Made by a program: the position numbers and the translations under genes | DNA from: CAZAYP01 sp964489425 [NCBI: uncultured Verrucomicrobiota bacterium] | GTDB taxonomy: Bacteria; Verrucomicrobiota; Kiritimatiellia; RZYC01 | NCBI GenBank assembly: GCA_964489425.1 | Contig: CAZAYP010000018.1 | Location: 5,283 to 19,332, forward strand | Direction: 5' to 3' | Length of the DNA stretch: 14,050 bases | Shown: in pieces, positions 5,160 through 12,704 of the stretch | Position numbering within the stretch: the first letter of the stretch is position 1 | Layout: each line of letters begins with the position of its first letter | The notes under the pieces: model-generated | What the model saw: only the letters and a program-made list of their open reading frames with translations | Told to the model about the DNA's origin: nothing | Databases searched by the model: none

Positions 5160-7649
5160 CTACCGCGCTTCGATGCGGTAGAACGCGGCGCCGACGGATT
5201 CAGTCTGGTCGGTCCAGGCGTTGATCGGCGGCGTGGCGGGCAAGCCCGTGGCCGCGGGCGTATAGGGTCCGCGCGCATCAAACGATTTGAGCACGTCGTA
5301 CGCCTCGGGTTCCCGGCTCAGCCACTGGATGACCATGCCCGCGGGCGTGGCTGCGACGCTGCTGACGCGCGGGGTCCAGGCCGAGCGCTCGAACGGGCCA
5401 TATTCGTTCAACCCACCGGTGGTTTCGTATTCCACCAGCTTGTAGCGGAACGTGTCCGCGGTGTTGGCGCCGGGGTCTGCCACGCAGTAACTCCCGCCGA
5501 TGCCGCCATTGGGCCAGCCGGCGGCGGGAATCATGGCGCTGTTGGCTTTCACCCACGCGCCGGCCTCTTCGCGGTATACGTCGAAGCCGAGGGTGTTGAG
5601 TTCCGACGCGGTCTGCCAGCAAACCTGGACCTGGCCATTTTCCGCGTGGAGGGAGAAATCGAACAGGACGACCAAAGCCGGCGCTTCATAAATGAAGGCA
5701 TTGGCCCTGGTCGTCTCGCCAAAGCTAGCCGAGCAAACCCGCACCGCGCCCGTCAGGCTGCCGCCGGCCGCGCCGACGGTCACCACGATTTGCGTTGAAC
5801 CCGCCACGCCGGTGACGGTCGCGGCGACACCGCAGAGGGTCACATTCGTCACATCGCCGAGGGTGCCGTTGCACAGGTTCGAGCCGCTGATGACCACCGG
5901 GTAACCGCCGGTCGCGGACCCGCTGGACGGGGCCACGCCGCTGAACACCACGCGCGCCGGATAGCGGTAGACATTCGTGCGCACTTGGGAGTCGGCGCCG
6001 CCGATTGCATAGATCGCCCCATCCAGCGTCGCCGCCGCATGCCACGCGCGCGGCTGGGGAAGCCCCGCCACTTCCACCCAATTGGTCCCGTCGAAGCGAT
6101 ACACATTGGTATACGTCGTAGCGCCCCAACTGGACCCGCCGATCGCATACAGCCATCCGTTCAGCACGCTGGCCGCCAAGCCGCCCCGCGGCGCCGGCAG
6201 ACCCGCCACTTCCTCCCAATTGGACCCGTCGAAGGCGTACACATTCGTGTTGGCGATTTCAATGCCGATATCGGTGATTCCTCCGACCGCATACAACTTG
6301 CCGTTCAGCGTGCCGGCGGCCAGGTAGTAGCGCCACGCCGGCATCGAAGCCGCCGCCGCCCAGTTGGTCCCGTCGTACCCATAGACTTCCCCAGAGTTCC
6401 ACCAAGTCCCCCCGACCGCATAGAGCCGGTCGTTCAGCACGCTCGCCGCCAGTCCCATGTTGATCGCCGGCATCACGGTCGCGGTCTGCCAGTTGGTCCC
6501 ATCGAAGCGGAAATTGGAGTCGGTAGGAGCCCCCCCCTCTTCATCCCCGCCCAGCGCGTGCAATCCGCCCTGGAATTCGCAGGCCGCCAGGTACAAGCGC
6601 TCTGCCGGCAGGTTGGAGGCCACGCTCCAACTGGTCCCGTCGAACCGGTAAACCGTCGAATACCTTGTCACGCCTTCGGTCCCGCCCAGGGCATACAGGG
6701 AGCCGTTCAACGTGCCGGCCGCCAAAAGATACCGCTTGGCCGGCAGGCCTGCCACTTCCTGCCATCGGCCCCAATCCTCGGTAGTCCAGCCGATCTGCCC
6801 CGCCGGGTTGACCGTGTAGGCGCCGGACACCGTGGTGACGCCGGAGGTTGCCTGGATCTCGATGTTCTTGAGGCCGGCCGCGGCGCTCGCGGGGGCGCGG
6901 AACGCCACCCAGCGCGCGCCTTGGCCAATGATGTTGGTCGTGCCCACGGTGCCGAGCAGGATGTTGGTGATGTCGCTGCCGGTGCCGATCACCGCATTGC
7001 AGTTGGTGATGACCACGGTGTTGCCGCCGGCCAGCGGCCCGTTGGACGGCGCCACCAGGCAGGTCAGCACGAGAGTGAACGAACTGGTGTAGTTGTTGCC
7101 ACCGTTGGACAGCCAGCTGTCCCCTTGGCTGGAGCCCCAGCTCTTGGCCCAAACTTCCAGCTTGTGCCCGCCTACGCGCAACCCGGCCAGCACGGCTTGA
7201 TCCGCCGTGGAGGTGCCCTGGTAGTCGTTGCCGCCCAGGGAAACATGGCTCCAGACCACCTCGGTTGCAGCCCCGCCGTCCACGCTCCAGAAGTACGAAC
7301 CGCCCGTGCGGTCCTGGTTGTCGCTCCAGTACTTCATGTCGCAACCGCTGATCACCAGGTTGGTGACCCCGCCCAGCGACGACCCGTGGAGCTGGGTGCC
7401 GTAGCTGGGGTCAGACCCGATCCAGTAGTAGGCTCCGGTGGTAGCTTGGAAATCCAGCAGCACGTAGTCATCGTACCAGCCGACCGCGGCCTGGCTGGCG
7501 GGCGCAGCCGCCAGCAGCAGGACGGCCGCCACGCAGGTTTTTCCAATGTTTGGAAAAGCCTGCCCATATTTTTCCAATGTTTGGAAAAACACACACCCGG
7601 TTTTCCAATGTTTGGAAAAACGGTTTGAGTACAACGCGGGCGCGGTCAT
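5160..7649 (-). CDS. Secreted kelch / IPT-TIG protein with C-terminal FYRIEAR module
   Basis: 829 aa from ATG 7649, chosen because GGAGG lies 6 nt upstream; ATG 7655 touches GGAGG and is less likely. Residues about 10-38 are encoded through three 31-bp palindromes. Residues 39-54 form the signal-peptide core (CVAAVLLLAAAPASQA). Residues 55-195 are an unrecognised Trp/Gly-rich domain. A TIG domain follows (about 198-285; PSNGPLAGG). Six kelch repeats span about 295-565 (LPAxR, LAAGTLNGxLYALGG, VYRFDGTNW), consistent with a six-bladed propeller. A second TIG (about 570-653; PSSGSATGGY) precedes an FN3-like stretch (VCWQTASELNTLGFDVYREE) and the terminal module. It is a paralogue of the next gene downstream at both ends of the scaffold. 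A G8 run lies in kelch repeat 2. A binding or adhesive surface role is inference. Confidence 0.9.
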   Translation of the reverse strand: MTAPALYSNRFSKHWKTGCVFFQTLEKYGQAFPNIGKTCVAAVLLLAAAPASQAAVGWYDDYVLLDFQATTGAYYWIGSDPSYGTQLHGSSLGGVTNLVISGCDMKYWSDNQDRTGGSYFWSVDGGAATEVVWSHVSLGGNDYQGTSTADQAVLAGLRVGGHKLEVWAKSWGSSQGDSWLSNGGNNYTSSFTLVLTCLVAPSNGPLAGGNTVVITNCNAVIGTGSDITNILLGTVGTTNIIGQGARWVAFRAPASAAAGLKNIEIQATSGVTTVSGAYTVNPAGQIGWTTEDWGRWQEVAGLPAKRYLLAAGTLNGSLYALGGTEGVTRYSTVYRFDGTSWSVASNLPAERLYLAACEFQGGLHALGGDEEGGAPTDSNFRFDGTNWQTATVMPAINMGLAASVLNDRLYAVGGTWWNSGEVYGYDGTNWAAAASMPAWRYYLAAGTLNGKLYAVGGITDIGIEIANTNVYAFDGSNWEEVAGLPAPRGGLAASVLNGWLYAIGGSSWGATTYTNVYRFDGTNWVEVAGLPQPRAWHAAATLDGAIYAIGGADSQVRTNVYRYPARVVFSGVAPSSGSATGGYPVVISGSNLCNGTLGDVTNVTLCGVAATVTGVAGSTQIVVTVGAAGGSLTGAVRVCSASFGETTRANAFIYEAPALVVLFDFSLHAENGQVQVCWQTASELNTLGFDVYREEAGAWVKANSAMIPAAGWPNGGIGGSYCVADPGANTADTFRYKLVEYETTGGLNEYGPFERSAWTPRVSSVAATPAGMVIQWLSREPEAYDVLKSFDARGPYTPAATGLPATPPINAWTDQTESVGAAFYRIEAR
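7539..7619 (-). repeat. Three-copy 31-bp-period palindrome array in the 5' coding region
   Basis: Three perfect copies of TTTTCCAA-TGT-TTGGAAAA lie at 7539-7557, 7570-7588 and 7601-7619, exactly 31 bp apart, with unrelated 12-bp spacers. On the minus strand they read as FSKHWK, FFQTLEK and FPNIGK, one in each frame. The array starts 30 nt after ATG 7649 and ends where the hydrophobic core begins. Confidence 0.95.
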
Positions 7650-7655
7650 GGCCAT

Positions 7656-7660
7656 CCTCC
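7656..7660 (-). promoter_or_regulatory. Ribosome-binding site choosing the 7649 start
   Basis: The minus strand reads GGAGG then ATGGCCATG. The second ATG has a 6-nt spacer and the first has none. The layout matches the FG-GAP gene (GAGGTG then ATGGCGATG). Confidence 0.65.
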
Positions 7661-7712
7661 GGGTTGGGTGGTGGTTGCTCTACGGATCTCCCCGCACACG
7701 GCGGAACAAGGG

Positions 7713-8099
7713 TCAGGCTGCGGGCGCCACCGGCGCGTAGGCCGCGCTGCTGAACGCGAGCACCGGGAAGAAGATGATGGGCAGTAAAACCATGCCGACG
7801 GTAAACCCGCCGCCGTGGCCAAAGTTCTTCGACACGCCGTGGTACATGATGATCATGATGACGAAGTTGACGAAGGGGATGAACATGAGCAGCAGCCACC
7901 ACCCGGGTTTCCCGGCCACCTTGAGCATGAGGTAGATGTTGTAAAACGGAATCAGGGCGCCCCAGCCCGGCTGGCCGGACTTACTGAATATTTTCCAGAT
8001 GGACGCAATCATCAGGATGATAAAAATGATCGACACTACCATTGATCCCATGCTCATCTGTGCGGCCTGCGCCGAATCGTACGGAACCGAAGCTTCCAT
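7713..8099 (-). CDS. Small DUF5684-family membrane protein
   Basis: 128 aa from ATG 8099, chosen because AGGAG sits 7 nt upstream; an in-frame extension to 8189 has no such site. Three to four hydrophobic segments are visible: about 19-36 (VVSIIFIILMIASIWKIF), 46-60, 66-84 (WWLLLMFIPFVNFVIMIIM) and 101-115. The motif GWGALIPFYNIYLMLKVAGK followed by PGWWLLL is the hallmark of DUF5684 inner-membrane proteins, some of which neighbour signal peptidase genes. The function of the family is not established. It ends 63 bp before the kelch gene and could be co-transcribed with it. No terminator is evident in that gap. Confidence 0.85.
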   Translation of the reverse strand: MEASVPYDSAQAAQMSMGSMVVSIIFIILMIASIWKIFSKSGQPGWGALIPFYNIYLMLKVAGKPGWWLLLMFIPFVNFVIMIIMYHGVSKNFGHGGGFTVGMVLLPIIFFPVLAFSSAAYAPVAPAA

Positions 8100-8235
8100 G
8101 GTCCTTCTCCTACTGGGGTTGATGTTCCGGGCCGCGCCTCCCGCAGGCCCGACTTTTGACACTTTGCCAACCCATCGCCCCCGCAGCAAGGAAAAAGGCG
8201 ACAGGAAAGTAAGGCATCACCCAGGCGGGGAGACT
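8100..8235. other. Leader region of the DUF5684 gene
   Basis: This non-coding stretch contains AGGAG (about 8107-8111, minus strand) and a hairpin with arms CGGGCC and GGCCCG at 8128-8151 just upstream of it. I see no convincing promoter. Confidence 0.35.
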
Positions 8236-8416
8236 CTCACGGAGGCACGGAGACACGGGGACCAAAGAAAAAGAATCGGCGCGATCATGGTTCTACGTCA
8301 TGCGTGGGGAGCAACCCCACTTGCCATTTGATTTGTTGGTGGGAGCCATGAAGCATGACTCGCGCCATCCATGGCCCGAGCGCCGCTGTTCTCCGTGACC
8401 TCCGTGGCTCCGTGAG
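8236..8416. mobile_element. Nested inverted-repeat element (MITE-like), 181 bp
   Basis: The outer arms are CTCACGGAG-G-CACGGAG-A-CACGG (8236-8258) and, inverted, CTCACGGAG-C-CACGGAG-GT-CACGGAG (8391-8416). Middle arms GGCGCGA-TCATG (8278-8289) and inverted GGCGCGAGTCATG (8354-8366) pair with one bulge. An inner hairpin GTGGGG-AGCAA-CCCCAC lies at 8304-8320. The three layers are roughly concentric around 8312-8326. No coding potential is credible. A non-autonomous mobile or REP-like element is the best guess; no transposase is in the window. Confidence 0.55.
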
Positions 8417-8431
8417 AAAAAACGAACAAGG

Positions 8432-8570
8432 TGCAGCACCGTATTCTTCCCTCGTAGCGGGTTCGGAAATGATGACAGTTGATGGGCACCCATCTCACGC
8501 CCGGCGCCTGATCCCCCCGCTTCACCGAGGCCTTACACAGGAAAAAGACGACAGCCCCGATGCAGCACCG
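8432..8570. repeat. Segment bounded by a 10-bp direct repeat
   Basis: TGCAGCACCG occurs at 8432-8441 and 8561-8570. The 119 bp between contain a short hairpin, GATGGG-CA-CCCATC (8481-8494). It may be an insertion with a target duplication, or chance. The remaining 8571-8677 shows no gene. Confidence 0.35.
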
Positions 8571-8677
8571 GCTACTCCAGCAGGCGAGGACGGCTGCGCT
8601 GCGCGGGAAAATGGCTCCCCTCTTTTTCAAGAAGGGTGGCCGCAGGCCGGGGTGGTTTGTCGCGGCCGGGGTGCCGC

Positions 8678-11600
8678 CTACGGCACGTCAATCATCTCGT
8701 CGAAGCTCTCGAACTCTTCGGATGACGTATCGCGCAGGGTCTGGGCCTGCGTATCCACGGTATATGACTGGCCATCGGAGTGGATGAAGATGGTCATATC
8801 CATATCCGTATTGAGCACGCGATCGTCGCCCAGGAAGTCGCAGATTTCGCGGCGGGCAATCTCGTAGACCTTGACGGTGTCGCGGGAGGCAAGCCCCATC
8901 ACGGGCCGCGGGTTGCCGAACTCGAAGATGGCGTACTCCGCGCCGACCTTGTCGAAGAACGGGATGGTGGTGGCTTTCAGGGCGTCGCGCAGGGACGCTT
9001 TCATATCGACCATGAAACTGGCTCCGGCAGGCAGGGCCACGCCGCGGTTGGGCATCACGACCACTTCGGACTGCAGCGCGGTTTCATCATACGTATCCAG
9101 GAGCCGCTGCTGGCCCTCGAAATGCAGGTCCGAAGGCAGCAGCATGGCGAAGTCGCCGTACCGCACGCGCACGACCATGGACTGGTTGTCCAGCGTGTTG
9201 GCGGCGTACGGCGCGCCGTCCGGCGCCAGGATCTCGATCGCAAACTCGCAACCCTTGACCTCCTCGCGGAACAGCACATCGCCCGCCTTGACAACCTGGT
9301 GGCGGATGACGGCGTTGGCCAGGCGGTTGATGAACGTCGGGCCGCGGTTGGCCAGAATCTTGGCGGTCGAAAACTGCCGCGGCGCGCTGGGCGTACCGAT
9401 CAATTCCGCGTACATGGCGCTGATGCTTTCCAGGCCGGCGCCCAGGTTGGCGGCGAACTCTTCAGGCGGAATGTTGGTGGCGAGGTTGGCCAGGGACGGC
9501 GGGGTGTAGAAGTTGTCCACGCGGCAGCGATCCAGCACGTAGGGGACGCCGGCGGCGCGTTCCAGGCGCGGCGAGGTGAGGATCAGGCCGTCCAGGTGGC
9601 GGATGCCCTTGGTGGTGAGGAAGGTGATGATGTTGCGTTCGGCTTCATTGGCGCGGCTTTGGTCGCGCTGGACGAACGCGGCATCCACCACGATCTTCTT
9701 GCCGCCGGGGGTCTCGATCAGGATGCTGCTGCCGTACCGCACGGACAGCACCGTGATGTTCAGGCCGGACTTGCCGATGAACTGGGTCGGATTGATCGCC
9801 CAGACCAGCAGCAGGATCACCGCCAGGCTAAAGAACACGCCCAACTGTACCCGCTTGCGCGGCGGCTGGGACTTCACGTAGCCGGAGGCCCAGCGGTACC
9901 AGGGCTTCCACCAAACGAACAGCGAGACGACCATGAAATACACCACCAGCCAACGGACCGTGGGCCGGGGCACCAGCGGGTACGGGAACCACTTGGTGCA
10001 ATAGTGGGCGATGAGCAGGAAGCCGGCGCCGAACACCCAGTTGGCCGCATTCATCAGCAGCGCGATCCAGATGCCCACCACCGGGATCAACCCCAGCAGC
10101 GCCCCGATCACCCCCACCTGCAGCACCACGCCCACCAGCGGGATGGCGATCAGGTTGGCAAACGATCCCGCCACGGGCCAGCGGCAGAAATAAAAGGGCG
10201 AGAGCGGCACCATCATGCCAAACTGGATCGCCAGCTGGGCGGCCATGAAGGTGGCCACGCCATACGGGATATCGCTGAACCCCTTGTCGCCGATCAGCCG
10301 GATGTTGAACCGCGTGAGCAGGCGGCCGAGCCCGAAGATGGCCGCACAAGCCAGCGTGAACAGGATCCAGTATTGGAGGGACGACATCAGGTGCCACGAC
10401 ATGATGACCGAGGCGGTCCATAGGCCGATGATGAGGAACAGGCTAATCACGTCGTTGCCTTTGAACCAACACAGAAACTCATAGGAGGGGCCGGTCATCA
10501 GCACCAGGGCCAGGATGGCCATGAACGAGAGGGTGAACGAGGGGTCCACGACCACGTTGGGGTTATCCAGCAGGATCAGGAACGCGGCCACGGGCACGCC
10601 CGTGAGTGCCGATGACCGCAGGCCCTTGTCGAGGTAAGCCCAGGTGAGCAGGAACAGGCTGTTCATGATCACCGCGCGCAGGGAGGACGGCCGGGCGCCG
10701 GTGAGGATGGCGAACACCACCAGGGCCATCACAATGATCGGCACATACACCCGGCGCGACATGCGCAACAGGGTGAAGATTCCCACGAACATGATCGTGA
10801 TGATGGTGACGTGCAGGCCGGACACGGCCAGCACGTGGTTCACGCCCGCCACCCGGAACTCGTCGGCGATGAGCTCGTGGCAGTCCGCGTGGTTGCCGAG
10901 CAGCCGGTGGGAGCCTGAATTGGGATTGAGGCTGCTCATCATGCATTCGGTGCTCTGCAGGCCATAGCGCAACCCGAGGGCGATGCCGCCGAGGAAGGCG
11001 GAGCTGGGGTACGGCAGGGTCTGCTTGAATACCCGGCACAGGCGGTCGCGGATTTCCAGCGAGAACTCCACCATGGGGTTGCCGTGGCGCAGTTGGCCAT
11101 CGGGCAGCGGCACGGCCACCACCGGCGGCGGGCCGCCGAGGAACTGCTTGAGGCTCATCTGGCCGAACACGCCGTAATTGTTCAAATATTGCCGCTGGTC
11201 GAAGCCCGCCGGGTTGGCCTTGCCGCCGGCCATGGTCAGGCCGCCGTGGATCACGATGTCGTAGCCGTAGGCCATGGTGCAGGCAAACTGGTTGTAGTTC
11301 TCCGAATCCGGCCCGATGGTGATCCGGATGTCGCCACCGTCCACCTTGAAATACGGGCCGTTGGGCCGGTACTGGACGTAGTACGGCGTGACCGTGAGCA
11401 CGGTCTTGAACGAATACAGCCACGGGTCGGTGGTGATGCGCGCCAGGATGGTCACCGGGGTCTGGTTGCGGCCGTAGCGCACGAACGAGGAGATGTGGTT
11501 GGAAATACGGTACACAGCCACCCGGGCGTTGGCCGGCCCGCTGAGCACCTCGACCCGGTCCAGCTTGTTGAACGGCTGGGGCACCACGTAATCCATGCCG

Positions 11601-12148
11601 ACCGGATCGTCCTTCTTGATCTCGATCACCTCGCTGGCCTGCTCGGTCACGACTTCGCGGAACCGCCAGCGGGCCTGGTCGTCGAGCAACGGCGTGCCGG
11701 TTTCGGAAACGATCGGGACGCGGGCGCGCAACTCGCCCACCAGGCGCACGCGCAGGTCGCTGTCCAAGGCCTCGGTTTTCTGCAGGCGCAGGCGGTAGGT
11801 GTCATCCAGGCCGGCCACGGCCACATAGCTCGGCTGGCTGTTGACGATTTCCAGCGTGCCGAGGCGCGAGTCGGGCAATGTGTTGGCGCTGATGTAGCGG
11901 GTGTACCCCAGCAGCAGCGGCGCGATCACAATCCACGCCCACGTGGACTTGGACGTGGGCGCCTCGTCCACGCCGGCGGGGCGCGGCGCGCGCCGGTCAT
12001 AATAGGATCGCAGGATCATCCCGGCCATGGCCATGGCCACCAGGGCCCAGAGGTATGGCAGGAAATGCACGTCCAGCGGGATCAGCATGCACAGCCCGAT
12101 GCCCACGATGTAGGAGTAACAGAAGAGGATGATTTTAGTCTTGATCAT
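8678..12148 (-). CDS. comEC: ComEC/Rec2-like DNA channel with degenerate metallo-beta-lactamase-like domain
   Basis: 1156 aa from ATG 12148, overlapping the previous stop as ATGA, with AGGTGG 4 nt upstream. ComEC carries single-stranded DNA across the inner membrane in natural transformation. Seen here: N-terminal membrane segments (about 7-48, 70-86); a long periplasmic region with a DUF4131/OB-like end (YFKVDGGDIRITIGP, NPAGFDQRQYL, about 255-335); the multi-pass competence domain (HVLAVSGLHV about 436-446, GARPSSLRAVIM, DPSFTLSFMA); and a C-terminal domain from about 793. That domain aligns with the metallo-beta-lactamase-like part of ComEC (SILIETPGGKKIVVDA, LLPSD). However, the usual THxHxDH stretch is ILTSPRLERAAG (about 857-868) and the later HHG is NRG (about 1034). 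It is longer than typical ComEC (roughly 700-850 aa), mostly in the periplasmic N-terminal region. No other competence gene is in view. Confidence 0.9.
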   Translation of the reverse strand: MIKTKIILFCYSYIVGIGLCMLIPLDVHFLPYLWALVAMAMAGMILRSYYDRRAPRPAGVDEAPTSKSTWAWIVIAPLLLGYTRYISANTLPDSRLGTLEIVNSQPSYVAVAGLDDTYRLRLQKTEALDSDLRVRLVGELRARVPIVSETGTPLLDDQARWRFREVVTEQASEVIEIKKDDPVGMDYVVPQPFNKLDRVEVLSGPANARVAVYRISNHISSFVRYGRNQTPVTILARITTDPWLYSFKTVLTVTPYYVQYRPNGPYFKVDGGDIRITIGPDSENYNQFACTMAYGYDIVIHGGLTMAGGKANPAGFDQRQYLNNYGVFGQMSLKQFLGGPPPVVAVPLPDGQLRHGNPMVEFSLEIRDRLCRVFKQTLPYPSSAFLGGIALGLRYGLQSTECMMSSLNPNSGSHRLLGNHADCHELIADEFRVAGVNHVLAVSGLHVTIITIMFVGIFTLLRMSRRVYVPIIVMALVVFAILTGARPSSLRAVIMNSLFLLTWAYLDKGLRSSALTGVPVAAFLILLDNPNVVVDPSFTLSFMAILALVLMTGPSYEFLCWFKGNDVISLFLIIGLWTASVIMSWHLMSSLQYWILFTLACAAIFGLGRLLTRFNIRLIGDKGFSDIPYGVATFMAAQLAIQFGMMVPLSPFYFCRWPVAGSFANLIAIPLVGVVLQVGVIGALLGLIPVVGIWIALLMNAANWVFGAGFLLIAHYCTKWFPYPLVPRPTVRWLVVYFMVVSLFVWWKPWYRWASGYVKSQPPRKRVQLGVFFSLAVILLLVWAINPTQFIGKSGLNITVLSVRYGSSILIETPGGKKIVVDAAFVQRDQSRANEAERNIITFLTTKGIRHLDGLILTSPRLERAAGVPYVLDRCRVDNFYTPPSLANLATNIPPEEFAANLGAGLESISAMYAELIGTPSAPRQFSTAKILANRGPTFINRLANAVIRHQVVKAGDVLFREEVKGCEFAIEILAPDGAPYAANTLDNQSMVVRVRYGDFAMLLPSDLHFEGQQRLLDTYDETALQSEVVVMPNRGVALPAGASFMVDMKASLRDALKATTIPFFDKVGAEYAIFEFGNPRPVMGLASRDTVKVYEIARREICDFLGDDRVLNTDMDMTIFIHSDGQSYTVDTQAQTLRDTSSEEFESFDEMIDVP

Positions 12149-12444
12149 GGTTCCACCTGGCCGGGTTGTTGGCTGATGTCCGTACTCGCAGGAGCAGGTT
12201 GCGGGGCCACTGGCGGGCTGTCCGCATCATCCGGAACCGTCGGCGTGGGACGCGGGGCCCCGGGTTTCAACGTGACGTCCGGGTAGAACTCCGCGTTGGA
12301 GACCCAGATCGGCGACTGATCCGGCTTGCCGTTCCACTGGCAGATGGCCGCCTGGCGGTAATCCGGATTCACCGCGATGATGACCAAGCCCAGCAATAAG
12401 GCCAACAGGATCAGGATGGCCAATGCGCGCGCGCCTTTTTCCAT
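12145..12444 (-). CDS. Small membrane-anchored protein with Pro-rich tail
   Basis: 99 aa from ATG 12444, with GAGGTG 5 nt upstream. One N-terminal membrane segment (about 7-25, LAILILLALLLGLVIIAV) is followed by a short region with one Cys and two Trp (ICQWNGKPD, SPIWVSN) and a Pro/Asp-rich tail. The stop TGA shares ATGA with the comEC start, so the two are probably translationally coupled. I do not recognise the family. Its position suggests a partner or stabiliser of the ComEC-like protein, but that is inference. Confidence 0.75.
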   Translation of the reverse strand: MEKGARALAILILLALLLGLVIIAVNPDYRQAAICQWNGKPDQSPIWVSNAEFYPDVTLKPGAPRPTPTVPDDADSPPVAPQPAPASTDISQQPGQVEP

Positions 12445-12456
12445 ACCAACACCTCT

Positions 12457-12699
12457 TTATTGATTCTGCCAGGGCTTGGGCCCTGGTTTGTCGTCGTCCT
12501 TAAACGGGTCCGGAGCTTCATCCGGATCCCGGAACTTTCCACGGCACAGATACAAATAGACAAAAAAGAATAGCAGAAACGGGAGGATGTACAAAATCCC
12601 GTCCCGGCTGTGGAACAACTGGAACTCCGGGTTCTTCACCAGCCAGAAAAGATAGCCCAGCAACCCCACGGTATTGATAGCTAATATTACCGCGTCCAC
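12457..12699 (-). CDS. Small two-segment membrane protein
   Basis: 80 aa from GTG 12699, 5 nt after the stop of the NERD gene, which would suit re-initiation; no clear ribosome-binding site is seen. Upstream in-frame sequence overlaps the NERD gene and looks non-protein-like, so a longer start is rejected. Two hydrophobic segments (about 4-21, VILAINTVGLLGYLFWLV, and 34-54, ILYILPFLLFFFVYLYL) are followed by a charged Asp/Pro-rich tail (DPDEAPDPFKDDDKPGPK) likely in the cytoplasm. The family is not recognised. It ends 12 bp before the next small gene. Confidence 0.65.
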   Translation of the reverse strand: MDAVILAINTVGLLGYLFWLVKNPEFQLFHSRDGILYILPFLLFFFVYLYLCRGKFRDPDEAPDPFKDDDKPGPKPWQNQ

Positions 12700-12704
12700 A
12701 GGTA

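Noticed and set aside
5985-7628. Long plus-strand open frame (547 codons) antisense to the kelch gene
   Set aside because: Arg/His/Pro-rich, no domains, and opposite a clear kelch/TIG protein.
8620-8677. Terminator after the ComEC-like gene
   Set aside because: The possible CCCTTCTT/AAAGAGGG pairing has mismatches and no U-tract follows on the minus strand.
8236-8677. Small protein genes in the spacer after comEC
   Set aside because: Candidate frames run through inverted repeats, lack ribosome-binding sites and show no protein-like pattern.
8780-10423. Long plus-strand open frame (547 codons) antisense to the ComEC-like gene
   Set aside because: It reads as His/Arg/Gly/Gln-rich low-complexity protein without domains and lies opposite a well-supported gene; it is a shadow of GC-rich codon use.
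11084-12286. Plus-strand open frame of 400 codons
   Set aside because: Antisense to the comEC 5' half and the small upstream gene; composition is typical of a shadow frame.
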